Source: Methanomassiliicoccales archaeon (GTDB lineage: Archaea > Thermoplasmatota > Thermoplasmata > Methanomassiliicoccales > Methanomethylophilaceae). Taken from it: a DNA stretch of 5,944 nucleotides. Position 1 is the first letter of the stretch; each line of letters starts with the position of its first letter. Made by a program: the position numbers and the translations under genes. The notes under the pieces are model-generated. The model worked only from the letters and a program-made list of their open reading frames with translations. It was not told where the DNA came from and ran no database searches. The DNA lies in assembly GCA_900767505.1 (NCBI GenBank), contig CAAFZG010000079.1, positions 1 through 5,944 on the forward strand, in the 5' to 3' direction. Below are positions 1-5,916 of the stretch, one piece after another.

Positions 1-103
1 CATGATCCCGAAGGTCACTTACAGGAACGTCAGAAGGTCCGAGGAGAGGATCCCCGAAGCGGATGCGCTCCTGAATGCCGAGATGGACCGCCATTCACGC
101 TGA
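1..103 (+). CDS. C-terminal end of an unidentified protein (partial at left edge)
   Basis: Reading frame 2 is open from the window edge to a TGA at 101-103, giving the last 33 residues of a protein that starts outside the window. The tail is strongly charged (VRRSEERIPEADALL) and ends NAEMDRHSR. Most third codon positions are G or C, as in the other genes here, and the residue mix is plausible for a soluble helical tail. An ATG at 2-4 is in frame but is probably internal. The gene converges on the surface-protein gene, whose stop lies 97 bases away. I do not recognise the family from so short a piece. The competing frame 1 stays open longer but has a less coding-like composition. Confidence 0.6.
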   Translation, partial: MIPKVTYRNVRRSEERIPEADALLNAEMDRHSR

Positions 104-140
104 AACGGTCGTTTCCATCGTTATCATCATTATCTTGGAA

Positions 141-161
141 GAGGGGCGATGCCCTCGTTTT
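141..161 (+). terminator. Hairpin plus T-run after the partial left-edge gene
   Basis: GAGGG (141-145) can pair with CCCTC (152-156), or GGGC with GCCC around a GAT loop, and TTTT follows at 158-161. It lies 38 bases after the stop of the left-edge gene, so it could end that transcript. Archaeal termination relies mainly on the U-run, and this run is only four bases, so the call is tentative. Confidence 0.35.
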
Positions 162-190
162 CCCATAAATGGGCCCGTGCCGAAGGCACG
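162..190 (-). terminator. Pair of small hairpins downstream of the surface-protein gene
   Basis: A perfect 6-bp stem CGTGCC/GGCACG with a 3-base loop occupies 176-190, starting 10 bases after the end of the surface-protein gene on its strand. A second short palindrome, CCCATAAATGGG, lies at 162-173. No good T-run follows on the minus strand, so this may be an RNA 3'-end structure rather than a true terminator. Confidence 0.25.
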
Positions 191-199
191 TAAGGATTT

Positions 200-2266
200 T
201 CATCTGCGGGCGTTGACCGCAAGTATAGCAACGGATGCCAATACCGCAATCCCGAACAGGACCAGCAGGGTCGTGGACGTCTTATCGGAAGACACGTCCC
301 TTTCCCACATGGCTGTCAGGACCATACTGCCTGTGACATTCGTCTTCTCGTCGACCGGAACAAGGATACCGCTTTTCTCCGTGTACCATCCCTTGAAAGT
401 GTAGCCCTTCGCGGAAAGCTGCTCCAAATCGTTCAGCTGTGAGCCGTATTTGACGACCTTGTTCTTGACATCGGTCCCCATCTGCGACTCCATGACCACC
501 AGACAATCGGATTCCGGAGTTCCGGAGACCGCATCGAGATATATCTGCCTCATTCCGCCGATGAAGACGGATGCCATTCCGCCGGAATAGAACTTCTCGG
601 TCTTCGGTTCATCCGTGGGATTCTGACGGTATGTGAGCAATCCCTTGCCGGATCCCTTGATGATCAGGGAGTCTCCGTATATCTCGAAAGACAGGTTGTC
701 ATTGGAATGCAGGATGAACAGTCCCGGATTGCCTTTAACCTCCGTATCCTTCCCCACGTTCAGCATCTTGAGGGAACCGCAGTTGGCGAATGCTCCGTCG
801 GATACATCCACAGATTTCGCACCCAGTGTGATAGATGTCATCTTCACACAGCCTTCGAATGCGAACGCACCGATCTTGGCACATGCCTTGGCATCAACGC
901 TCTCCAATGCCGTGCAGTATCTGAACAGCATGGGCTTGATCTCGGTGATTCCGGACATCGACACCGTCTTGAGCTTGGAACAGTTCGCGAATGTGCCGTC
1001 TGCAAGGGTCATGTCCCCTTTGATGGTCAGATTGGTCAGCGAGGCATAGTTCCCGGCTTCCATACCGACGACCGTACAGAGTGCACCCCTGTTCTTGAGC
1101 TGCTGCTCCAAGATCGCAGAACCCGTTCCGGAGTATCCTTTGATCTTGCATGTGTACTTCCTGATGTCTTTGACAGCCTTGCTTGTAGGATCTTCATCGC
1201 AATCCAGACTGATGTCCCCGACACTCCAGTTGTTGATGGTGGTGGCACTGAGATCGCTCTTGGTGACCTTGCTGTATCCCACAGGATAGACCGAATAGCC
1301 TTTCCCCTGAGCTACGGAGATCTTGATCGATGTGCTGTCCGCGGAGGTCACGGACCCTCCCTTGACCTTCACTGTGGTGCTGTCCACGATCCATCCGCTG
1401 TAGAGCTTGTAGGTCATCGTGAACACGTCTTTCTCGATCTTTACCGCAGGCGCACCGTTGATGCTCTGTGTATAGTAGATCACCCCTGTGGACTTGCTTG
1501 CGGTCGACGTCGTATTGAATGTCACATCGTCCCTGTTGCCTATGACCGATGCGTCTATGATGTAGTCCACATCTGCATAGTCCAGATTGATCTTGGTCAC
1601 AGTCGGTTCGATCTTGTTGATCACACCCGTCTTGCCGGGAGGACACATGTACAACGTCTTCTTGCCGTCGGAATAGATGATATCGTTGGACACCGTGAAT
1701 GTCTTCGATTCCGTAGCTGCAAGGAATTTTGTGAGCTTCGTGCAACCTTCGAAAGCCGACAGATCGATAGCCGTCGCCTTTCCGATGTTGAACTGCTCCA
1801 GGACCGTGCATCCCTTGAATGCGGACTTGCCTATGGACACGGCACCGAAGTGATCTGTGTCGGAACCCAGGGTCTTGAGTGCCGTGCTACCTTCGAAGGC
1901 CGATTCGGATATCGTCGTAACACCTGACAGATCCTTCAGAGTTGTCAATGCTGTGCATCCCTTGAATGCGTTTTTACCGATGGTGACCACATTCTTGAGA
2001 GAGACTGTTTGGATCTTCTTGTTGGCCTCGAACAGACTCTCATCGACGGTTGTGTGATTGGTTCCAAAGGATACTGAAGCGACTTTGGCCATGCTGTTGA
2101 AGACCTGTTTCGTCACTGTTCCTTTGTTGTTGATCTCTATGCTTTCCACATCTTTCAGCACGTCATCGATTTTGTCGGCAGTGGAACCTGCGGGGACGGT
2201 GATCTTCCACGATGATGTGGCTGATACGTTGCCTGTTCCAGTTATTTTCAGTATATCGGATTCCAC
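200..2266 (-). CDS. Body of a surface leucine-rich-repeat (BspA/LRR_5-type) protein, separated from its signal peptide by a TGA
   Basis: These 688 codons are the main part of a cell-surface protein whose natural start is probably at 2434. Residues below count from that start. Positions 134-237 are LRR_5 repeats of the form AFKGCTALTTL, closed by a strand-type segment (IIYSDGKKTLYMCPPGKTG, 252-270). A non-LRR island follows to about 470, then a second LRR block at 473-561. An InlB/Listeria-Bacteroides-type repeat with the hallmark GYTFKGWYTE spans about 658-711. A membrane anchor (721-741) ends in ARR. Such proteins usually act in adhesion or surface contact; that role is family knowledge, not shown here. 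The stop is TGA at 200-202. The nearest start after the interruption is GTG at 2266, which has no ribosome-binding site, so independent translation is doubtful and the product would lack a signal peptide. No further frame damage is seen. Confidence 0.85.
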   Translation of the reverse strand: MESDILKITGTGNVSATSSWKITVPAGSTADKIDDVLKDVESIEINNKGTVTKQVFNSMAKVASVSFGTNHTTVDESLFEANKKIQTVSLKNVVTIGKNAFKGCTALTTLKDLSGVTTISESAFEGSTALKTLGSDTDHFGAVSIGKSAFKGCTVLEQFNIGKATAIDLSAFEGCTKLTKFLAATESKTFTVSNDIIYSDGKKTLYMCPPGKTGVINKIEPTVTKINLDYADVDYIIDASVIGNRDDVTFNTTSTASKSTGVIYYTQSINGAPAVKIEKDVFTMTYKLYSGWIVDSTTVKVKGGSVTSADSTSIKISVAQGKGYSVYPVGYSKVTKSDLSATTINNWSVGDISLDCDEDPTSKAVKDIRKYTCKIKGYSGTGSAILEQQLKNRGALCTVVGMEAGNYASLTNLTIKGDMTLADGTFANCSKLKTVSMSGITEIKPMLFRYCTALESVDAKACAKIGAFAFEGCVKMTSITLGAKSVDVSDGAFANCGSLKMLNVGKDTEVKGNPGLFILHSNDNLSFEIYGDSLIIKGSGKGLLTYRQNPTDEPKTEKFYSGGMASVFIGGMRQIYLDAVSGTPESDCLVVMESQMGTDVKNKVVKYGSQLNDLEQLSAKGYTFKGWYTEKSGILVPVDEKTNVTGSMVLTAMWERDVSSDKTSTTLLVLFGIAVLASVAILAVNARR
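752..1018 (-). repeat. Second LRR_5 repeat block in the surface-protein gene
   Basis: The coding sequence gives successive units such as GTFANCSKLKTVSMSGI, LFRYCTALESVDAKACAKI, AFEGCVKMTSITLG and AFANCGSLKMLNVG. The F-x-x-C-x-x-L-x-x-(V/I/L) spacing of about 22-25 residues is typical of LRR_5 repeats. The block is degenerate at the DNA level. Confidence 0.75.
1724..2035 (-). repeat. First LRR_5 repeat block in the surface-protein gene
   Basis: Five units begin LFEANKKIQTV, AFKGCTALTTL, AFEGSTALKTL, AFKGCTVLEQF and AFEGCTKLTKF, each followed by a variable stretch ending in a short I-G-K or I-S-E type turn. The DNA repeats are visible on the plus strand as recurring CCTTGAATGCG and CCTTCGAAGGC words, which could support recombination between units. 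Confidence 0.8.
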
Positions 2267-2269
2267 TTT

Positions 2270-2272
2270 TCA
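2270..2272 (-). other. In-frame TGA interrupting the surface-protein gene at codon 55
   Basis: The codons run GCC TCT TGA AAA GTG GAA on the minus strand. The flanking fragments are in one frame and together make a normal secreted LRR protein of 744 codons. A single G-to-A change from TGG (Trp) explains the stop. TGA is used as an ordinary terminator by neighbouring genes (2431-2433, 3339-3341, 200-202), so wholesale reassignment of TGA is unlikely. Confidence 0.85.
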
Positions 2273-2434
2273 AGAGGCGGCACTGGCTGTACCGCAAGTG
2301 CCGCTGTATGAGGTAGCAGTACCGGAACCTGAACCAGTACCGTCCGTCGCATCCGAATCAGCGGAAACGACCGCGCCCATCAGGACAGCGCCCAGAAGAA
2401 GGGCAACAGCGATCATCGGAATGCCCGCTTTCAT
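2270..2434 (-). pseudogene. N-terminal fragment of the surface protein: signal peptide and first family motif
   Basis: This 54-codon segment starts at ATG 2434 and ends at TGA 2270-2272, in the same frame as the 688-codon body that follows. Residues 1-25 form a clear signal peptide: Lys2, a hydrophobic core (about 5-23) and a V-S-A site before Asp26. A Ser/Gly/Thr-rich linker follows, then SYSGTCGTASAAS. SGTCG normally opens the LRR_5 family's first strand pair, followed by Trp and a L-x-I-x-G-x-G strand. The Trp position is the TGA, and LKITGTG appears just past it. The ATG overlaps the preceding gene's stop (ATGA) and has a strong GGGGTGA site, so translation is probably coupled. As written it encodes only a short secreted peptide. 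It is best read as the true 5' end of the 200-2434 gene. Confidence 0.8.
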
Positions 2435-3330
2435 GCCCTCACCCCGGTCTCTGTTGATTCCTTGGTCCTGAGCTCTGCGATAAGCGAACCGAGCTCTCCG
2501 ACCATCTGCGAATACCCATCGGATGCGGACAGCGGACCTATGGCGCTTGCATCCTCCCCGGATGAGAACGACTTGAGACATACTCCCGCCCCTGCTCCGG
2601 AACCGAGTTCGAAACGTACCCAATCCTTGGTCCTGGAAGATATCGCGTACAGGACCGACCCCATCACGAACACTATCGTCCCGACGATGGCGACCATTAC
2701 GATCGCACCTTCGATCCCGGCACCCATCCTCAGATCGGACGGAACCGAGAAGGGCTTCTCCCCCTCGATATCCGATTTGGCACGGTCCTCGCCCGCTTTG
2801 ACGCCTTCTTCATACCCCTTCACATATTCGGAGGAGCCGAATGTATCATACTCGGGTGCGGAATATCCCGACGGGATGGTATTATTGACCGTTCCGGCCG
2901 AGATCGCGCCCAGATACTTCTCGTAGTATCCGAACTCCGTCCCGACATTGTATCCGTCCTTGTAGTCCTGCCCGTGATCCAGCATGCCTGTCTCGGTGGC
3001 ATAGACGAACGGGGCGAACATCAGGATGAATCCCAGGATGACCATCATGATCGGAACGCGGATGTCGCGTCCGAATCTCGCCATCAGGGCCGAGATCGAG
3101 GTTATGTCCGATATCCTGACCTCCTGACGGATCATGCTGTCACCCTTCCGGGATCTGGCGGTCATGGAATAGACCAACCTCCTGTTGGTGACCGTTACGG
3201 TCCCCTCCGAATCGTATTTGGACCTCTTCGTGGGCAGTGCGGTCCCCGCGATGACCCTGCATCCATCCGTAGCCGTGCAACGGTATGTGCGGACGATGCG
3301 CTCGCCGTCGGCGAGTTTCATATCATCCAT
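2431..3330 (-). CDS. Membrane protein with PH-like N-terminus and a large external loop (paralogue of the gene before it)
   Basis: The 299-residue product has an N-terminal soluble part (1-88) with LADGERIVRTYRC and, at 42-58, a strand-rich segment containing V-T-V-T-N-R-R-L-V-Y. This resembles the G-x-(V/L)-x-(V/L)-T-N-x-R-(L/V/I)-x-Y signature of bacterial/archaeal PH-like domains. Membrane helices fall near 93-111 and 205-229. Between them is a hydrophilic loop of about 90 residues carrying two copies of Y-x-x-G-Y-x-x-G-x-x-x-G (123-134 and 169-180). The tail (235-285) resembles the end of the neighbouring protein, including E-L-G-S-L-I-A-E-L. The start at 3330 was chosen because it aligns with the neighbour's start, lies 9 bases from that gene's stop and has GTGATCC before it. 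ATGs at 3354, 3366 and 3321 are alternatives. The stop overlaps the surface-protein start (ATGA). Function unknown. Confidence 0.85.
   Translation of the reverse strand: MDDMKLADGERIVRTYRCTATDGCRVIAGTALPTKRSKYDSEGTVTVTNRRLVYSMTARSRKGDSMIRQEVRISDITSISALMARFGRDIRVPIMMVILGFILMFAPFVYATETGMLDHGQDYKDGYNVGTEFGYYEKYLGAISAGTVNNTIPSGYSAPEYDTFGSSEYVKGYEEGVKAGEDRAKSDIEGEKPFSVPSDLRMGAGIEGAIVMVAIVGTIVFVMGSVLYAISSRTKDWVRFELGSGAGAGVCLKSFSSGEDASAIGPLSASDGYSQMVGELGSLIAELRTKESTETGVRA
2439..2445 (-). promoter_or_regulatory. Shine-Dalgarno site of the surface-protein gene
   Basis: GGGGTGA on the minus strand lies 4 bases before the ATG at 2434 and matches the usual GGAGGTGA consensus well. It supports 2434 as the real start of the surface-protein gene. 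It sits within the last codons of the preceding gene, as expected for coupled translation. Confidence 0.65.
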
Positions 3331-3338
3331 GGGATCAC
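3331..3338 (-). promoter_or_regulatory. Anti-16S-matching site before the second operon gene
   Basis: GTGATCCC on the minus strand directly precedes the ATG at 3330. GTGATCC is complementary to the conserved GGATCAC of the 16S 3' end, the downstream part of the full GGAGGTGATCC site. The spacing is unusually tight, so it gives only moderate support for this start. Confidence 0.35.
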
Positions 3339-3968
3339 TCACTGCGATGTCCATTTGGCGATGCATCCGTCGCCGTTGGCCTGGATGTCAAGGATCAGAG
3401 CGCCGATCTCGGCGGCCATCTTCCTGAAGTCCTCGGTGGGGACCATGTAGAATGCGATGGCCTGCTCGTCCTTGCGGCTGATACCGGAAACGTGGATGCC
3501 TGTCTCGGTGGAGACCGTGTTGATCTTCATCATCACGAGAGCTCCCGCACCGGTCAGAGAGAGCACTGTGAGCATGGCCCCGATGGCCAGAACGATGATT
3601 CCGGGGACCACGTACATCAGATTCGTCTTGTCCAGGATGCCGAACATGAGGACGAGGAGCCCGATCACGACCAGCGCTATGGGGAATGCGGCATTCTTCT
3701 TCCCGTCTGCCTGGATGAACTCCGTGGATGCGACACGGTCGATGAATGCCTCCTGAAGATGCATGGAAGGGAGGTTGGAGCCCTTCGATGTACGGGATTC
3801 GGCATAGTAGATGACCCTCTTGTTGGTCACCACGACGACACCGTCGGTGTCCGCCCTCTTCTTTCTGATGCCCATGTTGTCAAGATTCTTGTCGGAGGAC
3901 GCATAATTCGCACTCACGCAGTTGTATTTGCGGATGACCTGCTCCCCCTCTGCTAAAAGGATTGACAT
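3339..3968 (-). CDS. Two-helix membrane protein with PH-like N-terminus, first gene of the operon
   Basis: The 209-residue product begins MSILLAEGEQVIRKYNC. Residues 42-55 read D-G-V-V-V-V-T-N-K-R-V-I-Y-Y, a PH-like-domain signature. T48-N49-K50-R51 falls at the same residue numbers as T48-N49-R50-R51 of the next gene, so the two are clearly paralogues. Helices lie at about 93-111 and 118-140, with only a short turn between them where the paralogue has a 90-residue loop. The C-terminal third (145-196) is soluble and ends with A-A-E-I-G-A-L-I-L-D-I-Q. The start at 3968 fits the TATA box and the paralogue; the frame extends upstream to 4088, but that would run through the promoter. No signal peptide is seen, so both soluble ends are probably cytoplasmic. 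The PH-like assignment comes from motif recognition and needs a profile or structure check. Confidence 0.85.
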   Translation of the reverse strand: MSILLAEGEQVIRKYNCVSANYASSDKNLDNMGIRKKRADTDGVVVVTNKRVIYYAESRTSKGSNLPSMHLQEAFIDRVASTEFIQADGKKNAAFPIALVVIGLLVLMFGILDKTNLMYVVPGIIVLAIGAMLTVLSLTGAGALVMMKINTVSTETGIHVSGISRKDEQAIAFYMVPTEDFRKMAAEIGALILDIQANGDGCIAKWTSQ

Positions 3969-3995
3969 TGTTACCGAGGGTCGCATGCACACGCG

Positions 3996-4002
3996 TATAT
4001 AA
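3996..4002 (+). promoter_or_regulatory. The same TATA element read towards the divergent membrane-protein gene
   Basis: TATATAA on the plus strand is centred about 35 bases before ATG 4034, predicting a start of transcription near 4025 and a leader of about 8 bases. A second candidate, ATAAATA at 4043-4049, is centred 27 bases before the in-frame ATG at 4073 and would give a leaderless message for a 137-residue form. Confidence 0.45.
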
Positions 4003-4003
4003 A
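3996..4003 (-). promoter_or_regulatory. Box A (TATA) of the three-gene operon
   Basis: The minus strand reads TTTATATA, the archaeal box A consensus, centred about 31 bases before the ATG at 3968. Transcription would start near 3973, leaving a leader of roughly five bases. There is no Shine-Dalgarno site, which fits near-leaderless initiation. Confidence 0.7.
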
Positions 4004-4033
4004 GCAGTACACAGCACACATTGTATTGTCGAT

Positions 4034-4486
4034 ATGCAATCGATAAATACAGAATACGTGAATCCATCATACATGTCGGAGAACTCAAGAAGCCGTCCTC
4101 TGCTGATCACGATACTCGCGATCCTGTATTTTCTCAGTGCATTGGTCCTCATCATAGGCGGGATCATGACCATCGGACTCGGAGAAGCGTTCATTCAGGA
4201 ACTGATAAAACAGAATCCTGATACCGATGCCATGCAAGGCCTTGGCATGGCGAGCGGGATCGTCATGCTCGTTTCCGGACTGATCGTGGCCGGAGTCGCC
4301 TACGGATTCTACAAGGGCTGGAGCATCATGTGGTATCTGTCTGTGATAATCATCGGTCTGGGCCTGCTGTTCAGCATATACAACATGGTGATAGGCAACT
4401 TCACGGTACTGTTGGCCGCTTTGGTCCAACTGGTGATAATCTTCTACCTTTTCAGACCCCGTGTGAAGGGTTTCTTCCTGGGTTAA
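4034..4486 (+). CDS. Small four-helix integral membrane protein of unknown function
   Basis: The 150-residue product has four hydrophobic segments, near 22-46 (R-P-L-L-I-T-I-L-A-I-L-Y-F), 70-92, 97-119 and 121-140. The polar loop between helices 1 and 2 contains I-K-Q-N-P-D-T-D. The ending F-Y-L-F-R-P-R-V-K-G-F-F resembles the R-P-x-V-K-x-F-F tail common in small archaeal membrane proteins that open with R-P-L-x-I-T-I-L-A-I-L. I cannot name the family securely. The frame is open from 3962, but ATG 3962 overlaps the divergent operon's first codons and lies upstream of the TATA element, so it is rejected. ATG 4034 follows the strong TATA box; ATG 4073 (MSENSRSRPLL) is nearly as likely. It ends with TAA and converges on hisS. 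It shares its promoter region with the operon, so joint regulation is possible. Confidence 0.8.
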   Translation: MQSINTEYVNPSYMSENSRSRPLLITILAILYFLSALVLIIGGIMTIGLGEAFIQELIKQNPDTDAMQGLGMASGIVMLVSGLIVAGVAYGFYKGWSIMWYLSVIIIGLGLLFSIYNMVIGNFTVLLAALVQLVIIFYLFRPRVKGFFLG

Positions 4487-4528
4487 AAATCATTTCAGGG
4501 GTGGGTGACCACCCCTTCTGATAGTTTT
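4485..4528. terminator. Bidirectional terminator-like hairpin between convergent genes
   Basis: AGGGGTGG (4497-4504) pairs perfectly with CCACCCCT (4509-4516) around a GTGA loop, which is a GNRA tetraloop in plus-strand RNA. For hisS transcripts the hairpin is followed by five T (minus strand 4489-4485). For the plus gene it is followed by TTTT at 4525-4528. The placement in a 40-base convergent gap fits shared termination. Confidence 0.55.
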
Positions 4529-5774
4529 ATGCGCGGATCCTGTCTGCGATCTCGTCGATCTTCACAAGGACCTGCTCCCCTGTGGACATGTCCCTCAGGG
4601 TGACGGAATCCTCCTCGAGCTCTTTGGAACCGACGATCACCGCATATCTCGCCCTGGCGGATGATGCGAACTTCAGAGCCTTCGCCATCTTCCTGCCCAT
4701 GATGTCGATGTCCGCGGAAAGTCCGGATGATCTCAATTTGGCGACGATCTCGGCGCTCTTCATCCTGATATCGTCCGTTACGGAGATGACATAGGCATCG
4801 ATGCCTCTGGGCTCGTAGGTCATGCCCTCCTTCTCCAGTGCCAGGAGGATCCTGTCGAATCCGATGGCGAATCCTGTGGAGAACACCTTCTCGCCTCCGA
4901 AAAGCTCGGAGAGGGTGTACGATCCTCCTCCGCAGATCTGCTTCTCCGCGCCCAGTGCGGGAGCCTCCACCTCGAAGACCATTCCGGTGTAGTAATCTAG
5001 TCCTCTGACGACGCCGAGGTCGATCTCCACATCCTTCACGCCCATGGCATCCAGATAGCTGACGACCTGCCTGAGCCAATCGCCTGCCTCTCCGGGAACC
5101 CTGTCCAGGACCTCGGTGCCGCCGACGGTCTCGGTGAGTGCGAATATATCCTCCATGTCCGCCTCCGAGACGCCCATGTCCGCAAGGATGGGGCGGGCCT
5201 CGTCGTAGAGCTTCTTGTCGAGCTTCTGCAGAACCTCTGCGGTCCTCTCCTTGGGGACGCCTGCATCGGCGATCCTCTGCCTCAGGACGCCTATGTGTCC
5301 GATCCTGAGCCTGTAGTCCTTGAGACCGAGCTCCTTGATCATGTCGGATGCCGCGGCGATGGCCTCCGCATCCGTCTCGGGAGTTGCTCCGCCGATTATC
5401 TCCGCACCGAACTGGAAGAACTCCCTGTATCTGCCGCTCTGAGGTCTCTCGTACCTGAAGCACTGACCGAAGTAGAATATCTTGATCGGCTTGGGGTCAT
5501 TGCTCATCCCGTTGACGAACATCCTGATCGCAGGGGCCGTCATCTCTGGACGCAGAGCTATCTGCCTTCCGCCTTTGTCCTCGAAGGAATAGAGTTCCTT
5601 CAGAACGTTCGGGCCGGACCTCAGGATGAAAAGCTCCGCATCCTCGAATATCGGAGTCTCCGTCTCCCTGAAACCGTGAATCTTGGCGGTGTCCCTGAAT
5701 CTGTTCTCGAAGAACCTACGCCTCTCCATCTCATCAGGGAGGAAATCCCTGGTGCCACGCGGACACTGAATCAT
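4527..5774 (-). CDS. hisS: Histidyl-tRNA synthetase
   Basis: This class II aminoacyl-tRNA synthetase uses ATP to attach histidine to tRNA-His in the cytoplasm. The 415-residue length is typical of the family. It opens with the characteristic P-R-G-T-R-D-F-L-P (5-13). R-P-E-M-T-A-P at 75-81 contributes the substrate-pocket Glu. Motif 2 lies at 101-121 (G-Q-C-F-R-Y-E-R-P-Q-S-G-R-Y-R-E-F), with catalytic Arg107. The HisA signature V-R-G-L-D-Y-Y-T-G (256-264) holds Arg257, equivalent to the catalytic Arg259 of the E. coli enzyme. Motif 3 / HisB is C-G-G-G-S-Y through G-F-D-R-I-L-L-A-L (281-313). The C-terminal anticodon-binding domain covers about 325-415. ATG 5774 begins the conserved N-terminus; the frame runs upstream to 5891, but those residues are not family-like and cross the promoter. 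All key residues seen are intact. Confidence 0.97.
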   Translation of the reverse strand: MIQCPRGTRDFLPDEMERRRFFENRFRDTAKIHGFRETETPIFEDAELFILRSGPNVLKELYSFEDKGGRQIALRPEMTAPAIRMFVNGMSNDPKPIKIFYFGQCFRYERPQSGRYREFFQFGAEIIGGATPETDAEAIAAASDMIKELGLKDYRLRIGHIGVLRQRIADAGVPKERTAEVLQKLDKKLYDEARPILADMGVSEADMEDIFALTETVGGTEVLDRVPGEAGDWLRQVVSYLDAMGVKDVEIDLGVVRGLDYYTGMVFEVEAPALGAEKQICGGGSYTLSELFGGEKVFSTGFAIGFDRILLALEKEGMTYEPRGIDAYVISVTDDIRMKSAEIVAKLRSSGLSADIDIMGRKMAKALKFASSARARYAVIVGSKELEEDSVTLRDMSTGEQVLVKIDEIADRIRA

Positions 5775-5796
5775 GTGTCGCACGATACGGATACCG

Positions 5797-5804
5797 CATA
5801 TAAG
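5797..5804 (-). promoter_or_regulatory. Box A (TATA) of hisS
   Basis: The minus strand reads CTTATATG, centred about 26-27 bases before the hisS ATG. Normal archaeal spacing puts the first transcribed base at or next to the A of that ATG. No Shine-Dalgarno site is present, so the message is probably leaderless, which also supports the chosen start. Confidence 0.65.
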
Positions 5805-5852
5805 AGTTGCCGAAGAATGTGAATGTAAAGAATTCTCCGCGCAATTTATCGG

Positions 5853-5897
5853 TGACCCGTGAAATATATGTTTGCTACAACAACAGAACACGGGTCA
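5853..5897. repeat. Widely spaced 9-bp inverted repeat upstream of hisS
   Basis: TGACCCGTG (5853-5861) and CACGGGTCA (5889-5897) are exact reverse complements separated by 27 bases, with an AT-rich ATATATG in the spacer. A third TGACCC copy occurs at 5932-5937. It may be a regulator-binding site or an RNA stem. The rest of 5775-5944 shows no supported gene. Confidence 0.45.
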
Positions 5898-5916
5898 GAG
5901 GGTCCATATCATCACC

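Noticed and set aside
707..1927. A 406-codon open frame on the plus strand inside the surface-protein gene
   Set aside because: It is antisense to a clear LRR protein, is rich in Arg/His/Cys without domains, and is typical of a shadow frame opposite a GC-biased gene.
2270..2272. Selenocysteine at the internal TGA
   Set aside because: The position is expected to be Trp, the protein is a surface LRR protein rather than a redox enzyme, and I saw no evident SECIS-like structure in the 3' region.
3969..4088. Upstream extension of the first operon gene to 4088
   Set aside because: It would translate through the TATA element and overlap the divergent gene; the paralogue aligns best with a start at 3968.
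4229..4251. Near-perfect inverted repeat GCCATGC...GCATGGC in the small membrane-protein gene
   Set aside because: It lies inside a continuous coding stretch and has no terminator, promoter or mobile-element context; it is probably coincidental.
4495..5463. A 322-codon minus-strand open frame overlapping hisS
   Set aside because: It is a different frame of hisS, with Arg/Gly/Asp-rich low-complexity translation and no recognisable motifs.
5775..5891. N-terminal extension of hisS by 39 residues starting at GTG 5891
   Set aside because: The extra residues do not resemble histidyl-tRNA synthetase N-termini, while ATG 5774 begins the conserved start and sits at leaderless spacing from a TATA box inside the would-be extension.
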